From Pseudoalteromonas sp. MSK9-3 (GTDB taxonomy: Bacteria > Pseudomonadota > Gammaproteobacteria > Enterobacterales > Alteromonadaceae): a stretch of DNA of 64,000 bases. The number at the start of each line of letters is the position of its first letter. Position 1 is the stretch's first letter. Below, in pieces: positions 8,111 through 17,862 of the stretch. The stretch spans positions 1-64,000 of the forward strand of contig NZ_MIET01000035.1 of the NCBI RefSeq assembly GCF_003590335.1. Direction: 5' to 3'. The position numbers and the translations under genes are program-made. The notes beneath the pieces are model-generated. The model was not told where the DNA came from. It saw only the letters and a program-made list of their open reading frames with translations, and did no database searches.

Positions 8111-9742
8111 ATGAATATTAGGGATATGTCTATTGCAAAGCAGGTAGTAACCAGTTTTACACTTGTATTTATTGTGGTTGCTGTACTATGTGCATTAACG
8201 TTTTCTGGTGTAAGAAGCTTGAGCCTCGATGTTGAATCTATTGTAAAAACGAGTATTCCGTCACTTGAGTTGGTAAAAGAACTTCAGCTGGATTTAACGA
8301 CCGCAAGAAAAGATGAATTTCTGATTGTCACGAATGTAAATCATCCTGACTTTAAACTTTGGATTAAAAACCTCCATGAGTTGAAGCGACAGATCGCAGG
8401 TAAAATTAATAGGTACGAACAATTACACACCTCACATGCTGAACAACAGGTATTTTTAGCATTTAAGCGTGCGTGGCGCAGTCACCAAAATGAAACTCAA
8501 TCGTACAATAGCTTATTAAATCACCAAAAATTTGATCAAGCGACCACGCTCATACTGGAGAGTTTCGCGACTTATAGTTTGGCGATTTCTGAGTTAAATG
8601 ACTTGGCAGAATTAACCAAAGAAAATGTAGAGTTAGCAGAAAGTTCAGCACTCAATACTTTATCTCATACCACAATGACCATAATTGTATGTTCAATTAT
8701 TACACTACTTTTGGTGGTGATATGTTGTATTACATTAAATAATGTTATTCGCCGGCCTTTAGCGCAAGCTGTTGATTTGGCTCAAACAATAGCAAAAGGT
8801 GATTTACGAAGTGACGGCCAAACACGTCAATTTGGTAACAATGAATTTGAACGGTTGTTGTGTGCTTTAACGCAAATGCGTGATCAGCTAAATAGCTTAG
8901 TTAATGGTATTAATGACTCTGCAATTCAATTGACCACGGCGGTGGAAGAAGTGAGCATGGTATCAAAGCATAATGCCAGTGGCATGACTGCGCAGCAATC
9001 AGAATTAACCTCAGTAGCATCAGCTATGACACAAATGCAGGCTGCAGTTGCAGAGGTGGCTAACAATACTGAAGCGGGAGCTGAGTCCGCCAATTTAGCT
9101 AATACACAAGCCCGTCAAGGCAGCATGGCTCTGGCAGATAACATTACGCATATTATGACAGTGGCGGATGCTGTGGAAATGGCAGATAAATTAGTTAATG
9201 AACTTGAAAAAGATTCGCAAAATATCAATATGGTGGTAGATGTTATTCGAGAAATTGCTGAACAAACCAACTTATTGGCGTTAAATGCCGCGATTGAAGC
9301 AGCTCGTGCGGGTGAGCAGGGCCGAGGCTTTGCCGTTGTGGCCGATGAGGTACGTTCATTGGCTAAGCGTACTCAAGAATCTACAACACAAATTATTGAA
9401 ATAGTGAATGAATTACAGTCTAAATCGAAAGAGGCTGGCAGTGCGACGCGCTTGTGTCAAGATGGCATTTCAAACTGTGTGACCCACACCAATAAAGCAA
9501 GCGAATTAATTGGCGACATTGAACAAGAAATAGATCGTATAGCGGGAATGAGTGGTCAAATAGCGACTGCCTGTAATCAACAAAGGGTTGTTTCTGAAGA
9601 GCTTAATAAGAATGTTGAAAATATTAACATGGCAGGTGCCGAAATGACGGAAGGAGCAGGGCAAACTTCAATCGCCTGTAATGAAATAAGCCAATTGGCG
9701 CATGACTTAAAAGGCAGTGTAGAGCAGTTTGAATTGCGTTAA
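8111..9742 (+). CDS. Methyl-accepting chemotaxis protein
   Basis: 543 aa with classical transducer topology. TM1 is at about 12-33, followed by a periplasmic four-helix-bundle type sensor domain (about 34-187). TM2 is at about 188-210 and a HAMP domain at about 211-265. The long cytoplasmic signalling domain has the highly conserved hairpin tip around residues 381-415 ([18 protein letters not shown], then [10 protein letters not shown]). It relays ligand binding to CheA/CheW. The ligand is unknown; the periplasmic part is all-helical and no CheR-tethering pentapeptide is present at the C-terminus. It stands alone with its own terminator, as orphan receptors usually do in this group. Confidence 0.95.
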   Translation: MNIRDMSIAKQVVTSFTLVFIVVAVLCALTFSGVRSLSLDVESIVKTSIPSLELVKELQLDLTTARKDEFLIVTNVNHPDFKLWIKNLHELKRQIAGKINRYEQLHTSHAEQQVFLAFKRAWRSHQNETQSYNSLLNHQKFDQATTLILESFATYSLAISELNDLAELTKENVELAESSALNTLSHTTMTIIVCSIITLLLVVICCITLNNVIRRPLAQAVDLAQTIAKGDLRSDGQTRQFGNNEFERLLCALTQMRDQLNSLVNGINDSAIQLTTAVEEVSMVSKHNASGMTAQQSELTSVASAMTQMQAAVAEVANNTEAGAESANLANTQARQGSMALADNITHIMTVADAVEMADKLVNELEKDSQNINMVVDVIREIAEQTNLLALNAAIEAARAGEQGRGFAVVADEVRSLAKRTQESTTQIIEIVNELQSKSKEAGSATRLCQDGISNCVTHTNKASELIGDIEQEIDRIAGMSGQIATACNQQRVVSEELNKNVENINMAGAEMTEGAGQTSIACNEISQLAHDLKGSVEQFELR

Positions 9743-9776
9743 ATTTGTGCCTAAATAATTATTATATTCATATAAA

Positions 9777-9820
9777 ACAATGTGTTTAGTGAATCTCCAC
9801 TGAGCACATTGTCTTTTTAT
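9777..9820 (+). terminator. Terminator after the chemoreceptor gene
   Basis: ACAATGTG (9777-9784) pairs with CACATTGT (9805-9812), with inner pairing TAGTG/CACTG, followed by CTTTTTATT. Confidence 0.8.
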
Positions 9821-9852
9821 TCTCGGCGCCAGTGCTTTTAATTAGAGCTTAA

Positions 9853-10140
9853 TTAAGCATTATCAATACTTATCCCTTCAGCTTCTAATACGGTTTTTGC
9901 ATTAGCACGTTCTATGATTTTTAGTAATGTAGTTTGAATCGTTTCATCTTTTTTTGCATCCATATCACTTGAAAACGTTTGAGTTTGTGGTAGTGCGCCC
10001 GCTTCACTGATAAATTCCACGACGACTTTGTTAGCAAGTGCAGTTGATTGCCCATAATATGCGAGTGAAATTTGTGGATATCCTTGAAATCCATTTTTAA
10101 CTTTTTTGGCAATACGTTTTGTTGATTTATCTAAATTCAT
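9853..10140 (-). CDS. Small conserved hypothetical protein
   Basis: 95 aa from the ATG at 10140, with GAG about 8 nt upstream; a GTG one codon earlier is less likely. No signal peptide or membrane segment. The N-terminus is basic (STKRIAKKVKNGFQG). The rest looks like a small alpha/beta domain ending in a helix with DAKKDETIQTTLLKIIERA. I do not recognise the family. It is monocistronic and convergent with the chemoreceptor. Codon use and an intact frame support a real gene. Confidence 0.6.
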   Translation of the reverse strand: MNLDKSTKRIAKKVKNGFQGYPQISLAYYGQSTALANKVVVEFISEAGALPQTQTFSSDMDAKKDETIQTTLLKIIERANAKTVLEAEGISIDNA

Positions 10141-10340
10141 CACTTTTACTCATAAAAATAAATATATAGAATTTAGTTTATAAACTCTAAAATATACATT
10201 GTGTTTAATTATAACGTTTAATGTACGCTATGTGAGTTAATCATTACAGGGTTTTATTTTAACGACTTATTGCCCGATACCGTATAAGAGCGTTTTCAGT
10301 GCGCTTATAGGGCATCATTTTGCCTCTAAGAAGTTGTTGG

Positions 10341-10700
10341 TCAGCTCTGCGCTTTATAGTTTGGGCTCAGTTGTGAAGGCAGACGTGGTTTTTTTACCAC
10401 TAAATAGACTGCAAGTGCGGCACAGATAAAACCACAGATACCATATATATCAAATGTTTCGTCAAAAGCGACCCATGCTTGCAATGCAGTGACTGGGGGG
10501 ACTAAATAAAAGACGGATGCTACCTTTTCAGACTCGCCTTCTTTGACCATATATAAAAGTAGTAGGATTGCTGCAACCGAGAGCACCAATACTAACCAAA
10601 TGAGTGTGGCAATAAATTCAGTTGTCCACTGTACTTGCATCGTTTCAAATGAGAATGCCCAAGTTATGAATAAGGCACTCGCAGCGACGTATTGCACCAT
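10341..10700 (-). pseudogene. DMT/EamA transporter, C-terminal fragment
   Basis: The 119 codons encode the last four membrane segments of an EamA-type drug/metabolite transporter. Features are a TM near residues 1-16, then TLIWLVLVLSVAAILLLLYM, the conserved VASVFYLVPPVTALQAWVAFDE block, and a final TM ending VYLVVKKPR. A normal family member is about 290 aa, so roughly the first 170 residues are missing. Homology stops at about 10700, where the tail of a different, oppositely oriented gene begins. The ATG at 10700 is an internal Met, not a proper start. Almost certainly non-functional. Confidence 0.8.
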
Positions 10701-10708
10701 GGTACCGG

Positions 10709-10827
10709 CGACTGACCGACAGTTTGAGCACTGTATTCGCTTTAGTCTGGCTAATTTTCATGACACGATACTGTGGCGTGACGCCATCTCTGAATTAGCC
10801 GAAATAATTGCATTACAACTTAAATGA
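10709..10827 (+). pseudogene. MocR-type GntR/aminotransferase regulator, C-terminal remnant
   Basis: The last ~38 codons before the TGA at 10827 read DRQFEHCIRFSLANF..., ending ISELAEIIALQLK. This resembles the extreme C-terminus of MocR-family PLP-dependent regulators (the HCLRLN...LGRLI pattern). The remaining >400 codons are absent. MocR genes are commonly divergent from the transporter they control. Here both genes have lost their 5' halves and are joined tail-outward, as expected from one deletion spanning the shared promoter. Confidence 0.55.
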
Positions 10828-10974
10828 TTGGTCATTAATCGCATAGTTTTGTATATTGCATACACTAAATGGTATTGCTAATCCAGCTTCCACTCATTGA
10901 CTAAAACACAATATAATGACGGTGCTAAAAACAATAAAAATCTCAGTGCATTCGTTATCTTAAGGGCCTTATTT

Positions 10975-12831
10975 ATGATCAAAAAAAGCTTACTATCACT
11001 GACTGTTATTGCCGTTCTCGCTGGTTGTTCGAGTGAACGCAATTCGTCACTATCCAGTAGTGGTTCTGAACAAGTCATAAGCCGTGCAACTGTTGATACC
11101 GTTGTAACGCAATACACGCGTGACTTCATTGGGCATCAACCTGGGCTTGCGACATCACTTAAACTGACAGATGAGCAATATGGGCGTTATTCTGATCGGT
11201 TGCCAAATTACTCTGTTGCCGGTATGCAAGCGTTACAAATTGATATGAATAAAGCGGCAGAACAGCTTAAACAGCTGCAAAGTGAAAATTTATCGCCAAG
11301 TGATAGATTACATGTGAGTGTTAATGAAGTTATAGCGCGCTACTATGCAGGGGATGCAAAGTTTAGTGGGGGTTATATTGATACTTGGGGTGGGCATTTA
11401 CCTTACATTATAAATCAATTAGCAGGCCCTTTGGTTGAGACCCCAAATATTTTAAAAGAGCAGCATGGGATCAGTAACGCATCTCAGGCAACAGACTATA
11501 TAAAGCGCCTTTCAGCGTTCGCTGTGTTAACCGATCAAGTAAGAGAGAAAGCGCTGGCGGATGCAGATAAAGGCATTATTTTACCTAAGCCACTATTTGC
11601 AAATACCTTTGGTTATTTGAATAACTTTATTGCGCCCACATCTGGTCAGCATCCATTGGTTACGTCGTTAGCTGTGAAGTTAGAAGGTGCACAAGGGATT
11701 GATGAACCTGCTAAGGCTGTATTGGTTAAAAAAGCACAGCGTATTGTGGAGCAAGAGATTTACCCTGCCTTTAGCCGTGTAATTAACACGATGAAAGAAT
11801 TAGAAAACAAAGCTCCCACTGAGGTTGGTATTTGGGCACAACCTAATGGAGAGGAATTTTACCAGCATGAAATAACCTATCTGGCCGATTCGACGATGAC
11901 CGCTGAACAAATACATGAGATTGGTCTTCAAGAGGTATCACGTATTACTCAGCGTATGGATGAGATTTTAAAAGAGAATGGTTATCGCGAAGGCTCTGTG
12001 AGTGAGCGAATGCAAAAGTTAAATGATGAACCACGCTTTTTATTCGCGGACTCGGATGAAGGCCGAGAAAAGTTACTGACTTTTTTACGGGGGGAGATTG
12101 CAACAATTAACGAAAAGGCCCCGAATTTGTTCTCTACCCTGCCACCACAAGAAGTAGAAGTAAAACGGATTCCAAAAGAAGTTGAAGCGGGAGCACCCGG
12201 TGGCTATTACTATGGTCCCTCATTAGATGGGAGCCGCCCTGGGGTATTTGCTATAAACCTAAAAGATATGAAAGCGGTGCCAAGTTTTGGTTTAAAAACG
12301 CTGACTTACCATGAAGCAGTGCCTGGTCATCATTTCCAAATTGCCTTAAATATGTTACAAACCGATATTGGCTTAATGCGTCAAAATGCCTCGTTTAATG
12401 CATATATAGAAGGGTGGGCGCTTTACTCTGAGTTAGTTGCGTATGAGATGGGAATGTATGAAAACGACCCGTTTGGTGATTTAGGGCGATTACAAGCTGA
12501 AGCATACCGCGCTGCGCGTTTGGTGGTAGATACCGGCCTTCATTATAAGAAATGGACGCGTCAGCAGGCAATCGAATACTTTGCGCAAGCGACGGGCTCT
12601 GCGATGAGTGATGTAACCTCTGCGATTGACCGTTATATCGCATGGCCAGGCCAAGCACTTGGCTATAAGCTCGGGATGCTAAAATTGGTTGAACTACGCA
12701 ATATGGCACAAAATGCGTTAGGTGAGCAGTTTGATATAAAAGCGTTTCATGACGTCATCTTACTAAAAGGTGCACGGCCATTGGCCATTGTCGAAGCTGA
12801 CGTGCAGCAGTGGATAAAGACGCAAAAATAG
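10975..12831 (+). CDS. DUF885 family lipoprotein, putative zinc peptidase
   Basis: 618 aa from the ATG at 10975 (AAGGG about 9 nt upstream). The longer frame from 10897 only adds unlikely sequence. A lipoprotein signal with lipobox LAGC places the acylated Cys at position 18. The body is DUF885. The predicted metal-binding motif HEAVPGHH is visible near residue 445, followed by GWALYSE, which supplies a third ligand in this M32-like superfamily. Probably an outer-membrane or periplasmic peptidase or carboxypeptidase. It is followed within 60 bp by another peptidase gene, but a terminator lies between them. Confidence 0.88.
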   Translation: MIKKSLLSLTVIAVLAGCSSERNSSLSSSGSEQVISRATVDTVVTQYTRDFIGHQPGLATSLKLTDEQYGRYSDRLPNYSVAGMQALQIDMNKAAEQLKQLQSENLSPSDRLHVSVNEVIARYYAGDAKFSGGYIDTWGGHLPYIINQLAGPLVETPNILKEQHGISNASQATDYIKRLSAFAVLTDQVREKALADADKGIILPKPLFANTFGYLNNFIAPTSGQHPLVTSLAVKLEGAQGIDEPAKAVLVKKAQRIVEQEIYPAFSRVINTMKELENKAPTEVGIWAQPNGEEFYQHEITYLADSTMTAEQIHEIGLQEVSRITQRMDEILKENGYREGSVSERMQKLNDEPRFLFADSDEGREKLLTFLRGEIATINEKAPNLFSTLPPQEVEVKRIPKEVEAGAPGGYYYGPSLDGSRPGVFAINLKDMKAVPSFGLKTLTYHEAVPGHHFQIALNMLQTDIGLMRQNASFNAYIEGWALYSELVAYEMGMYENDPFGDLGRLQAEAYRAARLVVDTGLHYKKWTRQQAIEYFAQATGSAMSDVTSAIDRYIAWPGQALGYKLGMLKLVELRNMAQNALGEQFDIKAFHDVILLKGARPLAIVEADVQQWIKTQK

Positions 12832-12852
12832 ATAATCAATACGGTCATTGTT

Positions 12853-12880
12853 AACGGGGGCTTAGCCCCCATTTTTATTG
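12853..12880 (+). terminator. Terminator between the DUF885 and M20 peptidase genes
   Basis: GGGGGC TTA GCCCCC (12856-12870) followed by ATTTTTATT. It ends only about 12 bp before the next start codon, so the next gene is either weakly read through or has its promoter upstream of the hairpin. Confidence 0.8.
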
Positions 12881-12891
12881 AAGGGAACCAA

Positions 12892-14382
12892 GTGAAAATA
12901 CTTTCTTTATGTGCGATATCGCTGATTGCGTGCAGTGTGCAGGCAACGTTACAAGACACCAGTAAAAGGGTTGCCGATTACGCAGTAGACACCTATCAAC
13001 AGGCTCAGATCCATACCTTGTCGAATATGGTGTCGTTTCCAACCGTTAATGAGTCTGGCATTAACACGCCTGATAATCCGCATTTTATTGGCTTTAAACA
13101 ATTATTAAAAATGAAAGCCGCAGAGCTGGGGTTAGACTACCAAGATTTGGGCTACACGGTATTAATTGGGCTCGGTCAGCAAGGTGAAAAAGTAACCGTT
13201 GTGACACATGGCGATGTGCAACCTGCAGATCCTAAAAAGTGGCAAAAGAGCCCGTATATCTTGGATATGACATCTGAACCTGGCAAGCTGATTGCGCGGG
13301 GGACTGAAGATGACAAAGGCCCAATTGCGACGGCGTTGTATGCGATGAAGGCAATAAAAGACCAAGGTCTTGTACTCGAAAACCGCATAGAGTTAATGAT
13401 CTATTTAGCTGAAGAGTCTGATTGGGCACCTCTTAAAGCGTTTATGAAAACTTATGAACAGCCAAAGTATGCCATTACGATTGATGCCAGTTACCCTGTG
13501 GTGGTTGCAGAAAAAGGTTGGAGTTTAGTTGCACCGACCTTTGATGCATCTTCTGCGCAAACCGATATGTATGTATCACAGCTCAAAGGTGGGGCATTTA
13601 AAAGCCAAATTCCCGAAGATGCCAGTGTGATTGTACACAATGCCAGCAACGAAATAATGGCACAAATAAAAGCAAAAGCGGCTGAGCTAAGTACGGCTAA
13701 GTTCGAGTTTATACCTGTGGATGGTGGAGTGAAGGTACTCAGCAAGGGCGTCTCTGCTCACTCTTCAGAGCCTGCTTCTGGGGTTAATGCCATTACGCAT
13801 TTGGCTGCGTTGTTTAGCGAGTTTAAGCTTGAAAAGAACAGTGATGGGCAAGCAATTACTTTTATTAACCAGTTAATTGGCTTGGACTTACATGGTAAGC
13901 AGTTTGGTGAGATTGCTTATAAGCATGACTTTATGGGGCCGATGACAGTGTCACCAACTGTGATAGAACGTAAAGGTACAGCCATTGAACTGGCGATTAA
14001 TTTACGTCGACCCGTTGGCAAAGAGGCTGTTGAATTATCAGAGCAAATTAATACGGCGCTAACTCAGTGGCAAAAGCAACATGGTGTAACGCTTGCAAAT
14101 ATAGAAGTGTCATTGGGTGAACCTATGCTACTAGATAACGCACCGCATGCACAAAAGTTACTCGATATATTCAAGCACTATACGCGTGATGAAGAGGCGG
14201 GGTTTGTCTCTATTGGTGGCGGCACCAATGCTAAGTTATTTGATAACGCGGTCAGCTTTGGTCCATCTATGCCCGGCAAAAAATACACCGGTCATTCTGA
14301 GCATGAATATTTAACGATTGAACAGATCGAACTGAATTTGCGTATGTACACCGCGATGATGATTGAACTGGGTAATATGTAA
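12892..14382 (+). CDS. Exported M20-family dipeptidase (PepV/Sapep-like)
   Basis: 496 aa with a GTG start at 12892, GAAGGGA 7 nt upstream, and a signal peptide (~1-19, ending SVQA). M20 metal-site motifs in order are THGDVQPAD (His and catalytic Asp), GTEDDKGP (bridging Asp), LAEESDW (catalytic Glu and Glu ligand), VSAHSSEPASG (His of the dimerisation/lid domain) and GHSEHEY (last His ligand). This is the di-zinc exopeptidase fold with a lid domain at about 200-350. It likely cleaves dipeptides in the periplasm. With the preceding DUF885 peptidase it suggests a peptide-scavenging pair, although an intervening terminator argues against a strict operon. Confidence 0.9.
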   Translation: MKILSLCAISLIACSVQATLQDTSKRVADYAVDTYQQAQIHTLSNMVSFPTVNESGINTPDNPHFIGFKQLLKMKAAELGLDYQDLGYTVLIGLGQQGEKVTVVTHGDVQPADPKKWQKSPYILDMTSEPGKLIARGTEDDKGPIATALYAMKAIKDQGLVLENRIELMIYLAEESDWAPLKAFMKTYEQPKYAITIDASYPVVVAEKGWSLVAPTFDASSAQTDMYVSQLKGGAFKSQIPEDASVIVHNASNEIMAQIKAKAAELSTAKFEFIPVDGGVKVLSKGVSAHSSEPASGVNAITHLAALFSEFKLEKNSDGQAITFINQLIGLDLHGKQFGEIAYKHDFMGPMTVSPTVIERKGTAIELAINLRRPVGKEAVELSEQINTALTQWQKQHGVTLANIEVSLGEPMLLDNAPHAQKLLDIFKHYTRDEEAGFVSIGGGTNAKLFDNAVSFGPSMPGKKYTGHSEHEYLTIEQIELNLRMYTAMMIELGNM

Positions 14383-14449
14383 GCGGCCGCTTAAGTAGTC
14401 GCTACGTTTTGATGCGTTTATATCAACAATGGCGAAGCTTTATACTGTG

Positions 14450-14482
14450 AAGCCCGTATCAATACATGCGGGCTTTGCTATT
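14450..14482 (+). terminator. Terminator after the M20 peptidase
   Basis: AAGCCCG (14450-14456) and CGGGCTT (14469-14475) form the stem, followed by TGCTATTTT. Confidence 0.75.
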
Positions 14483-14612
14483 TTATGACTCAAAGTCATT
14501 CACACTGTAATTCACTGTAATACCAAAATGACACTTTACTTGCTAAAACCATAAAATGCATAGGGGTTTAATACACTATTGGCTATGTATTTTTAAGCAG
14601 CAGGAGCTAAGT

Positions 14613-15560
14613 ATGTCAAATTCAGCAAGTGAACAACAACCGTCTCAAAGAGTACTCAAAAAAGCAACGGGATCAGAAGAAGCGTTAGGGCCTTTTACTC
14701 ACCTTCCCGGCGTATGGAAAAATACCGGACAATTTAGTGGGCATGGGTGGAATATGATAGCCCTTCCTTTTCCGACTGGTGAACTTGATTATCGACTTCT
14801 AAATAATCAATATAATGAAACGCTTACCTTTCAATTAGTTGATAAAAACGTGCCAAATAGGGGCATGAATGGCGACCAAGAAGTAGAAACAATCGATTAT
14901 GTGCAGCAGATAGAGCAAATTTCTGCTGCTGACTTTCCTGATTCAGGGCTTGCTGGCGGCGCAGGGCTTGCTATTCATCATGAACCTGGATTGTGGTTAT
15001 ACATGAAAAATCACACCAAAGATGACCTAAATATTGCCCGCCTTTCAAGTATTCCTCATGGGGATTCATTAATGGCTTTGGGGAAAAGCGCACAGAGCCA
15101 AACTGGGTTTGAAATACCGAAAGTAAGTGGTTTACCTATTGGTGTGGATCAAAACTTAGAAGCTAACCCTTATTTAAAACCTTACCTGCATTTTCACAAT
15201 AACTTATTTGAAAATGTATTTGACCCAACGCAGCCCAATGAATTACTGAATAAAGCAATTTTACCTTTTTTTCAGCAAGGTAAAATCGCCAATGTAACGC
15301 AACTAAAAGTGGACTCAACATTAGCTTCTGGGGGAGTGAATAATATCCCTTTTGTGGTTCGCCAAGCCAATGCGGAGCAAGTTGAAGCGACGTTGTGGAT
15401 ATATGAATTAACAGAAAAACACCCCAATGGAGAGCCTAAGATGTTATTACAATACTCGCAAATTGTGATGCTGGATTTCTTTGAACGCAAGGGGGAGCAA
15501 GGCTTAATTCAATGGCCTCATGTTAGTATTAATACGCTTGAAAAACAGCCTACAAGTTAA
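14613..15560 (+). CDS. Predicted heme-binding / nitrobindin-like protein
   Basis: 315 aa from the ATG at 14613, which has GCAGGAGC at the right distance; the frame could open 57 nt earlier but without such a site. No signal peptide. The segment LGPFTHLPGVWKNTG, followed by GHGWNMIALPF, and the later LAIHHEPGLWLYM and SSIPHGDSLMALG resemble a family often annotated as heme-binding beta-barrel (nitrobindin/FABP-like) proteins in bacteria and fungi. Several conserved His and Trp residues fit that idea, but heme binding is not proven. The gene is apparently monocistronic. I am fairly sure it is real and only moderately sure of the label. Confidence 0.6.
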   Translation: MSNSASEQQPSQRVLKKATGSEEALGPFTHLPGVWKNTGQFSGHGWNMIALPFPTGELDYRLLNNQYNETLTFQLVDKNVPNRGMNGDQEVETIDYVQQIEQISAADFPDSGLAGGAGLAIHHEPGLWLYMKNHTKDDLNIARLSSIPHGDSLMALGKSAQSQTGFEIPKVSGLPIGVDQNLEANPYLKPYLHFHNNLFENVFDPTQPNELLNKAILPFFQQGKIANVTQLKVDSTLASGGVNNIPFVVRQANAEQVEATLWIYELTEKHPNGEPKMLLQYSQIVMLDFFERKGEQGLIQWPHVSINTLEKQPTS

Positions 15561-15772
15561 CCTATTAAGATTGAGGTTCTTTATATTTGTGTGTTTGTAA
15601 ATATAAAGAACACGTTAGCTGTGAAGTGAGTGTGCGTAATCATTTAATAAACACACGGTGTGATAAATTATACGTGGCAAAACATCAGGCACTTCTCTTA
15701 GAGCAGAGCTGGCTCAAGATGATTTAAAACGTTAGACTTAATAGGCTTAAATATTTTCACTTAAGGCCTGAA

Positions 15773-16814
15773 ATGACCATTAATATACAATCGGATTAGT
15801 TTTGTCTCTGATATTTCACAGCTTATTGCGCATGCAAAACAGCGAGCTGCGATCGCAGTGAATAATGAGTTGACGCTGTTATATTGGCATGTTGGGCAGC
15901 GAATTAATCAAGAAGTGCTCGGTGGGCAGCGGGCAGATTATGGTAAGCAGGTGGTGTCTAAATTATCCAAGTCCCTCACTGCGGAGTATGGCCGAGGTTG
16001 GAGCCAACGCAATTTACTACAGATGGTTAAATTTTATGATGTGTTTGCTGATTTATCAATTGTGCAGACACTGTCTGCACAATTGAGTTGGAGCCATTTT
16101 GTTATCTTAAGTAGCATTGATGAACCGCTAAAGCGGGATTTTTATACCACGATGGCAGTACAAGAGAGATGGTCGACTCGTACACTGGATGAACGCATTG
16201 GTGCTGTCATGTTTGAGCGCACCGCTATAGCCAAGAAGCCTGATGCAGCAATATCTGCAGAGTTAGCAGAATTAAGATCGTCAGGAGAATTTAATCAGGC
16301 CCTGGTTTTAAAAGATCCTTATATGTTGGACTTTTTAGAATTGAATGATCGGTATTTGGAAAAAGATCTAGAAGATGCGATTTTACGCGATATAGAGCAG
16401 TTTTTGCTAGAGCTGGGCTCAGGGTTTACCTTTATCGCACGACAAAAGCGCATTCAGATAGATAATGATGATTTTTATATTGATTTATTGTTTTATAACC
16501 GAAAGTTAAAGCGGTTAGTGGCGATCGATTTGAAGCTCGAAAAATTTAAGCACAGCCATAAAAGTCAAATGGAGCTGTATTTGAGCTGGCTCAATAAATA
16601 TGAAGTAGAGGAAGATGAAAACCCCCCTTTAGGGATCATTCTGTGCACCAGTAAAAAGCAAGAGCAGATCGAACTACTAGGTTTAGACAAAGGCGATATT
16701 CATGTGGCGGAGTATTTGACCAACTTGGTATCTATGGAGCAGTTGGAACAGCGTCTCCATCATTCTATAGCCAAAGCAAAACAGCGTTTAGATTTACACC
16801 ATAAAGATACATAG
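15773..16814 (+). pseudogene. DUF1016 (YhcG-type) PD-(D/E)XK nuclease gene with a probable 5' frameshift
   Basis: The main frame from GTG 15858 encodes 318 aa of a DUF1016/YhcG protein: the N-terminal domain (ELTLLYWHVGQRIN, SWSHFVILSSI) and the C-terminal PD-(D/E)XK nuclease fold with FYIDLLFYNRKLKRLVAIDLK. Homology continues in frame upstream of 15858 (DISQLIAHAKQRAAIAV), where no start codon exists. An ATG at 15773 with TTAAGG 8 nt before it encodes MTINIQSD and then hits TAG at 15797. Dropping one T at 15796/15797 joins this to SFVSDISQLI and restores a normal N-terminus. So either one base is extra, or translation restarts at the weak GTG. Relatives act in DNA processing or defence, but the role is poorly defined. 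Confidence 0.8.
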
Positions 16815-16920
16815 AAAACGCCAAACTTGTTGCTCTTATAAGAGCTATCAGCTTGTTTAAGATCGGGTAAACATACTATGATGGGTTTTCTATTAAGCGG
16901 ACTGGGTATTTGGGCAAGCA

Positions 16921-17735
16921 TGGATCCCAAACACCTCGTCCCTCGGTTTTGGGATGACGGCAGGGTGGGGTTAAGCTTTAGTGTAAGCTCATGCAGTTTC
17001 GTTGTTTTTGCTTTTGTATCTAAGTGAATTTTCCAATAGGGCCCAGCTTTACACGCGGCTATACTCTAAACTGATTCGTCGTCCTGAAAAGTGAGGCACG
17101 AGCTTGTTCAGGATCCAAAAGCCTTCACTCCCCCTTTTTGAGAGAAGCGGGGGTTAAGCCAAATATGGATCCCAAACACCTCGTTCTTCGGTTTTGGGAT
17201 GACGGCGGGGTGGGTTTAAGCTTTAGTGTAAGCTCATGCAGTTTCGTTGTTTTGCCTTCGTATTTAAGTGCATCTTCCAGTGTGGCTCAGTTTGGCACGT
17301 GGCTATATTCTAAACTAATTCGTCGTCCTGAAAAGTGAGGCACGAGCTTGTTCAGGATCCAGTAAATGTAACCCTGTAACTTTTATAAAGAGCGACGCGA
17401 GTGTTAGGCTAAATATGGAGTCCAAACACCTCGTTCCTCGATTTTGGGATGACGGCGGGGTGGGCTTAAGCTTAAGTGCAAGCTCATATAGTTTCGTTGT
17501 TTTGCCTTCGTATTTAAGTGCATTTTCCAGTGTGGCTCAGTTTGGCACGTGGCTATATTCTAAACTAATTCGTCGTCCTGAAAAGTGAGGCACGAGCTTG
17601 TTCAGGATCCAGAAGCCTTCACACTCCCTTTTTGAGAGAAGCGGGGATTAAGCCAAATATGGATCCCAAACACCTAGCCCCTTGATTTTAGGGTGACGGC
17701 GGGGTGGGTTTAAATTTAAGCTCATCTTAATACAT
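16921..17735. repeat. Array of three and a half ~245-bp tandem repeats
   Basis: Units start at 16921, 17166, 17416 and 17660 (periods 245, 250 and 244); the last is truncated near 17735. Each unit holds two imperfect palindromes. One is GATCCCAAACACC paired with TTTTGGGATGACG. The other is CGTCCTGAAAAGTGAGG, CACGAGCTTGTTCAGGATCC, with arms TCCTGAA/TTCAGGA. Short frames inside are by-products. Such TCCTGAA...TTCAGGA palindromes resemble intergenic REP-like repeats of marine bacteria. The array fills most of the 1-kb gap between the DUF1016 gene and the metalloprotease. Confidence 0.9.
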
Positions 17736-17781
17736 ATGCATACTCACAAAATCATCTTCAACCGAATTGCTGCAATAATAA

Positions 17782-17807
17782 AAAACGGTGCTAAATAGCA
17801 CCGTTTT
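17782..17807 (-). terminator. Terminator downstream of the metalloprotease
   Basis: AAAACGGTGCT and AGCACCGTTTT form an 11-bp perfect stem with a 4-nt loop. On the minus strand it is followed by a T-rich run. Confidence 0.85.
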
Positions 17808-17862
17808 GGTTGTTATATCTCCTTTCACTTAGCAGCGAAAGAGTTAACCCACAATGGCAGTT

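Noticed and set aside
10543..10827. A 94-codon plus-strand ORF read as one gene
   Set aside because: Its first half is antisense to the transporter fragment; only the last ~38 codons resemble a protein, so it is a chance join.
17138..17338. A 66-codon ORF in the repeat array
   Set aside because: It is a reading of the repeat unit and recurs with it; no coding features.
16921..17735. The repeat array as a CRISPR
   Set aside because: Units are ~245 bp and contiguous, with no short direct repeats separated by unique spacers and no cas genes.
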